Part shown: positions 47,031-57,537 of the stretch, piece after piece | How positions within the stretch are numbered: the first letter of the stretch is position 1 | Layout: the number at the start of each line of letters is the position of its first letter | Origin: Bremia lactucae | Taxonomy: Eukaryota; Oomycota; Peronosporomycetes; Peronosporales; Peronosporaceae | Length of the DNA: 64,000 nt | Direction of reading: 5' to 3' | Assembly (NCBI RefSeq): GCF_004359215.1 | Contig: NW_027152031.1 | Coordinates: 765,890-829,889 of the forward strand | Made by a program: the position numbers and the translations under genes | Notes under the pieces: model-generated | The model's database searches: none | What the model was told of the DNA's origin: nothing | What the model saw: the letters and a program-made list of their open reading frames with translations, nothing else

Positions 47031-48128
47031 ATGGGCTTCGTCGCACTAGCTCGTCAGACGCTTATCGTTTCTCGCTTCCAAATGCACGCGTCTACACGCT
47101 TAAGCACAGCAATTCCCTGGCAACAAATGCATAAGCACCGCGTGCCTTGCTCTATCGACCCTCCATTCCTATCAACCCGAACCAGCAGCATTAGTTTTGT
47201 ACGAACAAAAGTCAGCGAACGCACGCTCCGTCGGAAGAAATTACGCGTCAACAAGAGCCAAAAAGGAGTCAAGGTGCCAATTCTTAAAGAAACGTTGCGC
47301 AAGCTCTATTTGCGTACGCATCCGGATCTCTTTGGACAGTATCCAACGCAGCAGCGCGCAAATGAGGAATCGTACAAAGAGCTCTTGGGCATCCTGGACG
47401 CCATTGAGAAACACAATCAATTTCCCCCAGCCAAGACCTTAAAACTTCCATTTTTTTTAAAAACACCTATCGAGGGTGAATTTAAAGAAGTCGAGTTGCA
47501 ACTACGCACGACGGGAGGTGCATGTAATACGTTGGTAGAGGAGGCATTGGGTCAATTTTTCAGCAACTGTGGGCTCCCTGAGGTCTTTCAATGGGACAAA
47601 GGAAGCTGGGGCAAAAGTGTAGGTAAACACGCAGTAGAGAATCCAAATTTAGGCTTTGAAAAGGAAGATGAAACGCATGAGAACGACCGTCACGAGGCCA
47701 AGCGCGAAGAACGGCATTCTTCAGCTCCGGCTTATAATCCCGTGGATCGTAAAGCACCAGAAGATCATTCGATTGAAAAGGTTCTGAATGAGTTAGACGA
47801 CACGTTGCAGCTTATTGCTGTCGTGCCATATCTTGACGACGACGACAAGCAACAGCAAGCTATTAAAACTCATTTTGAACACGGATCAGGTCTCGATGAC
47901 CTCGATGCTCAAGGGTATTCACTGAAAGCGGGAGTTATTCAATTGTGGCAAGGCGAACGGAATCTACAGGCACTGATTCCTGGATTAGATGGCGACTCGG
48001 CGATTCTAATGCAGCGAATTTTGCTTCATACCGTCGATATTGAAAAGCGTCTCGAGAACGTCATTGCTCAAAGCTCCTTGGACGTTACGAGATTCACTGC
48101 GGAAGCTTGTAATCAACAGAGCGAGTAA
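47031..48128 (+). CDS. Mitochondrial DUF4460 (TCAIM-like) protein
   Basis: 365 residues from the ATG at 47031. A basic presequence-like N-terminus precedes a DUF4460 block: ILKETLRKLYLRTHPDLFGQ (with HPD, as in J domains), NEESYKELLGILDAIEKH, then LPFFLKTPIEGEFKEVELQL and FFSNCGLPEVFQWDKGSWGK. An acidic/basic hinge leads to the C-terminal domain shared with the upstream paralogue (SIEKVLNELDDTLQLIAVVP, HFEHGSGLDDLDAQGYSLKA, LMQRILLHTVDIEKRLENV). In animals the DUF4460 family member TCAIM is mitochondrial; the molecular role is not established. Tandem orientation and 356-bp spacing point to a local duplication. Confidence 0.8.
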   Translation: MGFVALARQTLIVSRFQMHASTRLSTAIPWQQMHKHRVPCSIDPPFLSTRTSSISFVRTKVSERTLRRKKLRVNKSQKGVKVPILKETLRKLYLRTHPDLFGQYPTQQRANEESYKELLGILDAIEKHNQFPPAKTLKLPFFLKTPIEGEFKEVELQLRTTGGACNTLVEEALGQFFSNCGLPEVFQWDKGSWGKSVGKHAVENPNLGFEKEDETHENDRHEAKREERHSSAPAYNPVDRKAPEDHSIEKVLNELDDTLQLIAVVPYLDDDDKQQQAIKTHFEHGSGLDDLDAQGYSLKAGVIQLWQGERNLQALIPGLDGDSAILMQRILLHTVDIEKRLENVIAQSSLDVTRFTAEACNQQSE

Positions 48129-48466
48129 AGATTCTTGGATGACTTTATCGATAAAAGATTATCGCGTTATGTGGGCATTTACAATGAATTAATTGTTAAG
48201 CACTGAACTTACATGCCCAAATGCACAAAAGATGACACGGCACTAGGACCTGCACCCAGGATTGGAAAGAATAGTGAATTACTTCTTTGAGTCGCTGTCC
48301 TAGACAGGAATTAGCTCTTACATAACATCGAGTGACCCGGGGCCGTCAGTTTAGCACGAAATGGAACGGGGTGTACCGTTAAAACATGAATATTATTTCT
48401 GTAAGAGAAAATAATAAAGAAGTATTTACGTTGGAATTGTTATATTCAACTTAAATTCCTAGGTAC
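48129..48466. other. Gene-to-repeat transition with a possible family D LTR scrap
   Basis: Bases 48361-48400 (GGAACGGGGTGTACCGTTAA) resemble the reverse complement of the family D LTR end (TGTAACGGGGTGTATCGTTA). The rest is unassigned. Confidence 0.4.
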
Positions 48467-49985
48467 TTAATTGAAGTAATAAAAAAAAAACCTACCACTT
48501 AAGTGTGCTTCATATATATGTGACCCACCCTTATGTATGTGATGCACATTGGTACATCCTAGCGTCATCCGCTATGCGAAATACCCAAAAACGATACGCT
48601 CGCAGCACATATTAGTCTATCTACAAAGACGGCATTTATGCTAGGTAATAACAGAAATTTATATTTAATGCGATTAAATATAAATCAGTCTTAAACTTAC
48701 AATATACTTGATAAGTTTGCACGAGGAGCCGGATTACCGCTCCCGTGACGACACTTTTATCAGTGTACTTCGTGAGTTGGGTGAGGTCGCTAAGGCGCCC
48801 ACCACAAACCTCACTGCACGTGAGAGAAGGCGGTAAATCGTCGAAGGTGTGTGCGTGCGTAGTACGTGGCAGCTTTAAGTAGCGCCCGTCTACACTTGGT
48901 GGAACTTGAAATCCTTCCCACGACCCGCATCTTTGAGCGTGTACGTGAGGATGAGCCTCAATATCGATTGGACTCATTTCCCCCCACCTCCGAACATCAT
49001 CGGGAGTTGGCTGAGCAGACGGCGCAGGGACTTAGGGAACAAGCCATGGCCAGGGTCTTGGGTAGTCTCCTGAGCAACATGTTACTCAGTTGGAGCAGTT
49101 TGACGCACTCATGCTCGGACAGCGAAGGGTCGCGTCCGAGGCACAAAGCCATGCTACGGCGGAGTCTGTCACACAGACTCAGGATGAGCTAAGGCGAGAG
49201 CAGGCTCGAAGCGAGGCTTTCAACAGGACTGTTAAGATGCTCTCCGCTCTCAGCCGAGGCTTATTCGGATGGACCCGCCCAAGTTCGATGGAACTGCAGC
49301 GCGCACGATATCCATCGGCTGTTAGCAGTAAAGCAATGCGGTGTGTCGCAGCTAATCGAAGATGACAGCCCGATGGTGCCGTACTCCATGTCGCACCCGC
49401 GCGGTAAAGCCTCAGAGTGGGCTTACTCGGCGGGTATAGCGTATTCAAGGTGTTCCCTTCATGGGCGATTATAAGACAAAGACTCGCGCCATGTGCCAGC
49501 CACCAAACAACGAGGTGTTGCATAAGGTGCGCGTTTTCGGGGCGTGGCAGGCGAAGCGATCTATGCAAGAGCATGTGCAGGAGATGCACTAGCTGTCGGG
49601 ATCAATTACCGTAGGTCCGATTGGGGAGCACATAAAAGTGCCCAAGTTTATGAACGGAATACGTCATGGCTCATCGTGACAGGCTCTTATTAGAAAGGTG
49701 CCGTCAACGATGGAATCCAAATTGCCTTAGTTGAGGAGAAATTTTACAACAGTGCCTCGGCGATAGCTTGGTATAAGCCGTCGGCCGAGAGAACAGGTGT
49801 CACTTCCATGGAGTTGGGCAATGCAGACGTTGTCTGTCACAAATGTGGCAAGCGCAGTCATATGAGCGCTGCTATGCCTGGGCCCCTGCTGGGGCGAAGA
49901 CGCCCAGCAAGAGGAATCCCTTTCCGAAGAGCGATGGCAATAACCAGCGTGCGAGACGCATGAGTCCGCATCTACCACTGAGGGG
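48467..49985 (+). mobile_element. Family C copy C5: LTR and degenerate gag
   Basis: The LTR (48467-48894, 5' end truncated, ending GCGCCCGTCTACA) is followed by CTTGGTGGAACTTG, which corresponds to the primer-binding-like site. Gag follows in pieces: VREDEPQYRLDSFPPTSEHH, MEQFDALMLGQRRVASEAQS, GIQIALVEE-like sequence and a damaged zinc knuckle CHKCGKRSHMSAA. Many frameshifts are present. Confidence 0.75.
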
Positions 49986-50627
49986 TCGAAAAAATGCAGG
50001 AGAAAGCTGAGGTAAATCGCTTTAGCTTCATCGATGGCCTGTTATGGCATCAGCTGTCACCTTGTGATTCCTTGGGAATCTATGTGCCTCATGACACAGA
50101 CCTCAAGCTGATGACCCTTCACGAGCTCCATGATGCGCCATCTAGTGGGCATCTGGGCCGTGAAAAGACATTCTTACGAGTGTCAGAGAAATTTTGGTGA
50201 ACGCACTTATTTAGATGGGTGGCCAACTATATTCGCTCTTGCGAACAGTGTCAGCATAAAGCCTGCACCGTCCAGCAGTGCGCCACTGAAGCCGCTACCG
50301 ATTCCAACCAACTGTTGGAAGTCAGTAAGTCTAGACTTCACATTAGGGTCGGACGGGGCTCGTCGTCTTCGTAAACGGTCTAAGCAAGATGGTTCATTCA
50401 GCACCATGTAAGACATCGATCAAAGGCAAGTAGGCAGCTCTCTTGTCCTGGATCGCGTATACCGATTACACGAGATGGCCGAGTCCATAGTATTGGACCG
50501 GGATCAATGATTTACGTCTGGGTTTTGGCGACAAGTGCTTGGGCTGCTAGGTGGCGAGTTCCCCATGTCGACTGCAGACCATCCTCAGATCAATGGCCAA
50601 ACAGAACGTGCCAATCAGGTCGTGGTG
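49986..50627 (+). pseudogene. Ty3/gypsy integrase fragment
   Basis: The H2C2 zone is readable (LMTLHELHDAPSSGHLGREK), then the core start (KSVSLDFTLGSDGARR) and a distal block near 50560 (STADHPQINGQTERANQVV in another frame). Stops interrupt it. It ends where an opposite-strand family D LTR tail begins. Confidence 0.7.
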
Positions 50628-50777
50628 GATAAATAGATATAATGGCCTATACCTATTTATGGATAAGATTTCTGAACATTACTATGTAAGTAATATTCTC
50701 CAAATATTCTCTACCTTTTAGATAATATATTAATAAACTATTTATAAGTGTTAATTTTATGTAACGATACACCCCGT
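50628..50777 (-). repeat. Family D LTR tail
   Basis: GGATAAATAGATATAATGGCCT through ACGATACACCCCGT matches 60046-60192 closely. The terminal TACA is missing; 18S-like sequence starts instead. Confidence 0.75.
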
Positions 50778-50878
50778 CGTAGCATGCGTGCGGCCCAGAA
50801 CATCTAAGGGCATCCCAGACCTGTTATTGCCTCCAACTTCCTTTGGTTTGATTACCCAAAAGTCCATCTAAGAAGTCC
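50777..50878 (-). rRNA. 18S rRNA gene fragment (about 100 bp)
   Basis: The minus strand contains GGCAATAACAGGTCTGGGAT, then GCCCTTAGATGTTCTGGGCC and GCACGCATGCTAC. This is the highly conserved 3' part of eukaryotic small-subunit rRNA, preceded by GGGTAATCAAACCAAAGGAA. At least one position differs from the universal sequence (GTCTGGGATGCCC instead of GTCTGTGATGCCC). It is a dead fragment embedded in repeats, not an rDNA unit. Confidence 0.85.
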
Positions 50879-50914
50879 ACACACCTACCAAAAATGGTAA
50901 GCGGAACTATTTAG

Positions 50915-51095
50915 CACGAGCCGGATTACCGCTCCCGTGAAGACACTTAATCAAAGTACTTAGTGCGTTAGGTGAAGTCGCTAACGCGCCCACCGCAACT
51001 ACCTCACTGCACGCAAAAGAAGCTGGTTAAACCGCCTCCTCGCTGTGCTATGGTGTGTGTATAAGTAGAGCGTGGCCGCATTACGACGTGCCCGC
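50915..51095 (+). repeat. Family C LTR 3' fragment
   Basis: GCCGGATTACCGCTCCCGTG to TTACGACGTGCCCGC matches the last third of the family C LTR. It is joined to repeat F. Confidence 0.7.
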
Positions 51096-51863
51096 TTGCA
51101 GTTTACTGATGCCTGAATTGAGTCCTGAGCATTTATCGTTTAATTAAAATTCATCAGATAGGAAGATCAATAAAAATCTTGAGTCTGGTTCGCGAGGCGA
51201 AAATAGCCAAATCGACCACCCTTACAATGAAGCTTAAATTTTAGCCCACGCAATTTTAATTTTAGAGGTCGAGCATAATTTCGAGCGTACACTCGCTGCA
51301 GCATATATTTACAGCGGAACATCGTAGGAAGATGCAGGTATCATTTAGGCCTTCGCTGTCTACTGAAAGTCGTTTACGCTATCACTACATTTAGGTTAGC
51401 GTCAGCAGTTGGCGTATGCGTAAAATTTTAACGCTCGCTCATACCAGGCTTGCTCCTGATCTGGTAATCGACAATATCAAAGCCGGGTCTAAGAATGGGT
51501 CTGGCTTGGTCCCGCCTTTTCGAGTACAGCTAATCACACATGCGGAGGCTGCCTATTTGGCGTTACTCGAAGAGCAGCACGCGCACCGAAAGGCCTTATC
51601 AAATTACTATAGTGGCCGCTTATGCCATATACAACTTAAATAACGTTCCTATAAAGCTCAGCAGTGTGTCCAACAAATGGTGCTGGTCGAATGTACGGTT
51701 CCGTACCGCTTGGAGGTCGAAACCTCAATACCGAACAAAATGGAGTTAACGTTAGACATATGGAATATCATCAAATGTTGACGTTGCATTTTATGCGCAA
51801 TCGGAGACGCGGTTGTGCCTGTTCACGCGCGCTCGCCCAAATCGACGTGTTTTTGACTGCCTC
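51096..51863 (+). repeat. Unclassified repeat F, right copy
   Basis: It is the inverted counterpart of 35368-36660 without the family C LTR. It contains a frame (51416-51643) with LTLAHTRLAPDLVIDNIKAG and LITHAEAAYLALLEEQHAHR; the left copy preserves similar words, so it is probably the remnant of a transposon protein of unknown family. Confidence 0.5.
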
Positions 51864-51911
51864 TGTAATGAGGCACACATTGGTTGGAGAACCGTTTTGT
51901 GGTACCTTTAT

Positions 51912-52195
51912 TGTAATGGGGCACACATCGGTTGGAGAACCGTTGTTGTGGTACATTTACTTTATGGGTAAATACCCTTTTATTCTATTTTAAAATAATT
52001 AATTACTTAAATTCCATTTATTATGGGTAACAAATGTAGTCGCCGCCAGATATATATCTGGCGGCCGAAATCTATTTTGAATTAGCTACGGTAAGGTTTT
52101 GAATTTAAATTAAAATTAAAAATGCTGAGTTTTCCTTTTGATCTTGAAGTCTAAAAGTCTTCCTCTATCTTTAGCAGCGAAGAAGCTCCGCTACA
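51912..52195 (+). repeat. Family A 5' LTR of copy B, internally deleted
   Basis: TGTAATGGGGCACACATCGG to AAGCTCCGCTACA, 284 bp. About 200 bp present in other copies are missing after TTTGATCTTGAAG. Confidence 0.85.
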
Positions 52196-52251
52196 TCTGG
52201 TAGCACTAGTAGTCAATCTCTGAGTCTTTATAAGACTAAGCCTTCACTGAA

Positions 52252-53171
52252 ATGGAAGAGGTCTCAAAACTTATAGAAGCGCAGGGCATAGCGTATGACA
52301 AGCTCAAAACTTTATTTGGGCTTGAATATGTAAAGTTCAGTATATTCAGGGACCAGAGGTTTTGCATGCAAGGGTTGAAACCTTCATGCGTACGAATCCT
52401 CCCCGATCGGCCAGGTTCAGGATCACCCTTGCGGCATCTATGCCAACTCGGTATATCTCTGTACCTCGAAGATAGAGCCATGGAGTGGGCACTCTCGTGC
52501 AGCGTCCATAGACGACGCTTTTTTTTCTCATGGGATTCGGTAATTCAGCAAATGACCAGCATGTTTGCACCGCCTGATTAGGCTTTACGCATACGATCAC
52601 GGCTCATAGCGACTCGACAGGGTAAACGAGCCCTAGAGGACCATGCCCAGGAGTTGAGAACACTCATTGCATCTATGCTTCAAGGCCCGATGCAAGAAGC
52701 AACTATCGTAAATTTTTTTGGGGTTTCTCAATGAAGGCGTTGACCGTTCGGAATTATTACGACCCCATCCAGCTACTTTCGAAGACGCAATTGCCATAGC
52801 GCTACGCGCTGAGTTCGTCTTTAAGTCTGCTCGCGTTAGCCCGCCTATTTACCGAACAAGCTCTTCGAGCACATTGGTACCGTCTAATAGACCGGAATTC
52901 ATGGATCTACGCCTCGTTGAGGAGGGAGAAAAGGCACTTCAAGCAGTGGAACAGCATGAAATCATTTGTAGATGTTGTATGTGCGGAAGCACGAAACATT
53001 TACGTCCGGCCTGTCCCCTACAAAATACTCGTAAAGCTCAAAATAGCACCAATTCCGACCTATACCAGAAATCTGGTACGGTGCGGAAAACGTCGATACC
53101 ATGTAGGTGAAAACCGCTCTACTGGGGAAGACCTAGGCTCTGTTAAAACTCTAGGAGGTGAGAATAAATAG
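52252..53171 (+). pseudogene. Family A gag (copy B), broken
   Basis: It starts MEEVSKLIEAQGIAYDKLKT. A deletion after LYLEDRAMEWA removes part of the capsid region. Later blocks are GFLNEGVDRSELLRPHPATF and a complete zinc knuckle CCMCGSTKHLRPAC (CX2CX4HX4C). Confidence 0.75.
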
Positions 53172-53199
53172 AATCTAGCCCCAATTAGATCGGTGAGAG

Positions 53200-54354
53200 T
53201 ACAAGCCTGGCTGCTAGTCGCTTTAGCGACTGTAAAGGGTTTTGATAAGCCGTGGTCAATTATAATTGACTCAGGAGCGTCTTGCACTTATGCTTGACGT
53301 CTTTCGCTTGAGGGAAACTAATGCGTTGGGGACTTAAAGCGCATGAAAGTGATACAATCACTGCTCGCTTAGCGACTGGGACTCGTGTCACTGCTCCTAA
53401 AGTTTCTTGAATTTAGGCAAGAAGTTTCTGGACTTTGACAGTATGGAACGCTGCCTCGTCCTTAATCGAATTCGAGATATGATCCCATCCTTGGTATGGC
53501 CTGGATTAAACGCCATGAGTCACGGATCGATTGGAGGTCTAAGACCTTAGGCACCACGCGCAATGTTCCAAGCAAATTTCTGAGAAGTCATGAGCCCACC
53601 TTTGCTAGGAGACAAAAGCGCTATTGGCGCATATGACTGACTAAATTTATCAGTGTGTTAGACATTGTAATATCTGAGTTACTAAATCCAATGTTGAAAA
53701 CATTTATTTTGGGCTTAACTCAGAAAAAGGAGTTGGAATGGCACGTATTCCGTCGAGTAGCAATTGTTTTAAAAACGATTCACTAAATGCTAAAAGCATT
53801 GTTGGCCTAAGACCGAGTCATCAAGGGTGTTATATCCCTGAGATACGTGGAGTGGCAAGTCTAAGTCCACCGTGGTCGGCCGAGGTGGCATCATGCTGAG
53901 TGTCAGTAGTGACATAATTGGCGGTTCGCCAGGGCATTTTGGGTCAAACCCTCCTAATGCACGTGAAGCGACACGTAAACGTTCGCTGGATAAGGAAGTT
54001 GAGTTACCTAACTCCTTGTCGGATGTCAAATTAGACACCATGTCTTGTATAGAACCAATACAGGCTGGAAAACCCGGGGACGTGAATGTCCCGGCCTCTA
54101 AGAGGCGTATTGTCTCCACTCCAAGACAGGATGGACACGAAGCGTGTATACCCTCACAAAGTGATACGAGTGAGCAATTACATACGCTTGTAAATGGTGT
54201 AACCGGTAACATTGAGGGGGAAGTTAGCCTTGCGGCAATCCCTTCGTTACATGCTCTTTTAGAGCTAGACGAAATGTCTATTGATGAGTGCGGCCGAGCC
54301 TTAAAGCTGGCGACTTATCTGAGATGGTGGTCATTCGACCAACAACTGAGTTAA
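53200..54354 (+). pseudogene. Family A protease and protease-RT linker (copy B)
   Basis: The protease active site is present (GFDKPWSIIIDSGASCTYA, about 53240-53290), unlike in copy A, but stops and frame changes follow. The linker frame 53872-54354 matches that of copy A. From 54240 onward the sequence appears identical to copy A. Confidence 0.75.
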
Positions 54355-54460
54355 ACTCATCGTCACTTCTAGACGAAGCTGTCCTGGATGACACAAAAGC
54401 TGCACTTAGTGCGCGAAATGGGTCATCAATCCTTAATGATCCTACGGTCCCTTTTATTCC

Positions 54461-55785
54461 TTGATTAAGGAATTCCACGATGTGGTATGTAATAATCCAC
54501 CATCTGTTTTACCTCCGGATAGAAATGTTCGTCATGAAATTGACTGGTTCCGGGAACCAAATACTGTGTCACAAGACAATGGCCTTTACCAAGGGAGCAG
54601 TGTGACGTCATTAAAGATTTCTTCCGTGCGAAGCACGAGGCTGGAATGGTACAAGAGAGCAAATCTCCTCATTCGACACCGATATTTTGTGTCAAAAAGC
54701 CAAATGGTAAATGGCGCATTGTACATGCTTATAATAAGCTTAATGTTGTTACTATACCAGCACGACCCCCCATCCCCAGAAAGGATGTTTTTCAGAACAA
54801 TATGGTGGAATATACAATGCGCAGTGCACTTGACATAGTCGACGGTTACTACCAATTGCTCATGCGAGCTAGCGATATCCCACTTACAGCGGTTAGCACC
54901 CCAAGCGGTATGTTATGGGAGTGGTTGGTTATGCCACAAGGGCTGTCCAACGCCCCGGCAACATTTAATCGTCTAGTGACGCAACTGTTTCGCCCTCATC
55001 GAGGTTATGCACAGACTTATTTCAATGACATTTTTGTCCCTAGTCGTGTGGAGCAGGATCGGTCGGATATGGAAAACCATTTAGACCATTTGCGAGCGTG
55101 CTCGAGTGCATGCGCACAAACAAATTGTATGCCGATGCATCTAAATGCATTTTCGGCGCATACGAAATTCCTTTATTAGGATACTTCGTTGGAAAGCGAG
55201 GCCTTAGAGCGAATCCCGCTAAGGTAAAGCCATAGTAGATTGGCCGGTTCCTAAAAACCAAAAGGATTTGCGCAAGTGGTTGGGTCTCGCCAATTATTTA
55301 CACAAATATAGCGAAAATTACGCTGATATGGCAAGGCCATTATCTAATCTCCTTATAAAGGATACAGAATGGTGCTGGACTAGCACCGAAAATAATGTTT
55401 TTCGAGCAGCTAAGGATTGTTTTATCCATGCCCGATTCTGGCACTGCCAAACTAAAATTGGTCTTTCAGTGTCGTCTGTGACGCATCGGATTTTACCATT
55501 GCTAGTGATCTGTTACAAACAGATGTTGATGAACATGAACGTATTATTGCGTTCGAGTCTAAAGAGCTTAAAGCTGCGGAAAAGAACTACCCAGTTCATG
55601 ACAAAGAGTTACTTGCTATGAAGTATGCTCTCGTCAAATTTCAAGTTCATCTGCTCGGCTCTAAGCTATACAGATCACGCGTCATTACGCACGGCGACTA
55701 AGTCGCCCCACTCTTACAGAGAATGGCCCGATGGCTATCCTTTTTCGCGGAATACAACTTCGCGGTGAAAATATAAGCCCGGCAA
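54461..55785 (+). pseudogene. Family A reverse transcriptase and RNase H (copy B)
   Basis: It appears base-for-base like 28177-29500 of copy A where compared, including the YFND active-site change and every frame break. The best RT frame is 54646-55179; the RNase H connection is 55268-55621. Confidence 0.85.
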
Positions 55786-55795
55786 GCAAAATGCT

Positions 55796-56950
55796 TTGGC
55801 CGATGCGTTATCATGCAGGCCGGATTATGAGCTTTCTCATTTAACGACCATCTTGTCGCCTATTCCTGAATTAATCCGTTCGGCTTACGCCAAGGATGAA
55901 AAGTGTGTAGCTCTGCTACGAGCTTTAAAGAACTCTGATTCAATTATTAAATTGCCGGCACGTTTGCGTGAAACGTTACATCGATTTTCTATCAATAACG
56001 ACCTGTTGCTTTATTGCACAGACATCGTGGACTCTCCGCGTGTCGTTGTACCTCATGATGAGGATTTGAAGTACCGAATCCTCTATGAGGCACAGGATAC
56101 TATCCTTGGTGGTCATCTCGGTAGAAAAAAGATCTACGGCTCTGTTAGCCAGAGTTATTGGTGGCCCAAGCTTAATAAATGGGTCAGCACATATGTTCGC
56201 ACATGCGAACTTGCCAACGGGTTAAACCCTCGACGAATGCTGTTGCACCACTGGTGAGCCTTCCCGTCCCCATAGGTTGCTGGGAGTCCATTAGTATGGA
56301 TTTTGTTTTCGGTCTACCGAAAGATTCAGCCGGTAACTCCGGCATTATGGTCTTTGTTGACCGATTGAGCAAAATGGCTCACTTAGCGGCCGTGCTGGAT
56401 TCCATTGATGGTGAAGGTACAGCTAAGCTGTTTATCGATCGCGTGTTTTGACAACATGGTTTGCCAATGGCAATTGTCTCTGATCGGGACCCCCGTTTCA
56501 CGGGTAAATTCTGGAAATCAATTTTCCGAGTGCTTGACACCAGATTGGATATGTCCACTGCGGACCATCCGCAGACCGATGGTCAAACCGAACGTGTCAA
56601 TCGCGTCATTGAAGACATTTTACGCAGTGTGTGTGCTCAGACACCAAAGCGCTGGAGCTCAATGCTTTTAGTGGTGGAGTTTGCGTTAATAACGCTGTAC
56701 ATGCCTCTACAGGCTATACTTCGCTCTATGTAAACGGTCTTACCCACCTACGCGCTCCATTAACGATACCACTGCGTAATTCAGGGCTTGGTGGGGAAGA
56801 ATTAGCCGATAGGCTTGCTGATATCAGCCCTGTTACCGTTCTGATACAAGTAAAGAGTTTCTCGCGACGCGATTTAGTGTCTTAAGACATGTAAGGGATA
56901 CGATGGCTGATAGCCAAGACAAACAAAAAGAACAAGCAGATGCCAAAGGC
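55796..56950 (+). pseudogene. Family A integrase (copy B)
   Basis: The zinc zone (55796-56257: LGRKKIYGSVSQSYWWPKLN) and catalytic core (ESISMDFVFGLPKDSAG, IVSDRDPRFTGKFW, STADHPQTDGQTERVNRVIE) give all three acidic residues, but in three frames. A stop replaces a codon near 56450. Confidence 0.8.
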
Positions 56951-57019
56951 AGAAGCTGTATTAATTATTATGTGGTCGGAGACCGAGTTTTATTAAACGC
57001 TTAAAATCTAACTACCACC

Positions 57020-57537
57020 TTGGTTTCCGCGGTCTTCAAGACCAAATTGCGCCCGCGCTTTATTGGACCATTTAAGGTCGTGGCCAAGAAGGGCCTAGCT
57101 TATACGCTAAACCTTTCTAGCAAGCTGCGTACACACTTGGTGTTCTACGTTGGCATGCTTGAGCCATATCGGGACCCTTCCCACGTGGACTTGAAGGCGC
57201 TTGCGCCGAGACAGGGGGTCGTGCCGCAGATTGCTGCATCCTCACCAGGATATCCAACTGGCCCTCTAAACGAGTTTGCTGACGCTCCAGCGTCGAAAGA
57301 CGGTCCCGAACCGCCTCAAAAGAGCTCTCAACCCGAGCAAGGACCTCACGAAGAAGTTGCACCTCGTGCCGTAAAGCATCAAATGCTTCCACCGAAATTT
57401 CGGCCCCCTCCCGCGCTGCTTGATGCGCGGGGGAATCTTCAGCCTCACGTGGAGAAACTTTTAAAGCGACGTCGTCGTAAGGGTCAATACCGGCTAGGGT
57501 ACCCCTCTTCTGATAACTCTTGGGGAGTTTGAGGTAC
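57020..57537 (+). CDS. Family A integrase C-terminal domain, linker and chromodomain (copy B), end shifted
   Basis: One frame of 170 codons: KTKLRPRFIGPFKVVAKKGL, a Pro/Ser/Gln-rich linker (PEPPQKSSQPEQGPHEEVAP), then KLLKRRRRKGQYR. There the chromodomain loses several residues by a small deletion, compared with QYQYLVKWQGYPSF in copy A. The linker is exactly the stretch whose complementary strand encodes the coiled coil. Confidence 0.8.

Noticed and set aside
48230..48310. Stem-like stretch considered as a tRNA
   Set aside because: No TTC arm (GGTTCGA-type) and no acceptor pairing could be made.
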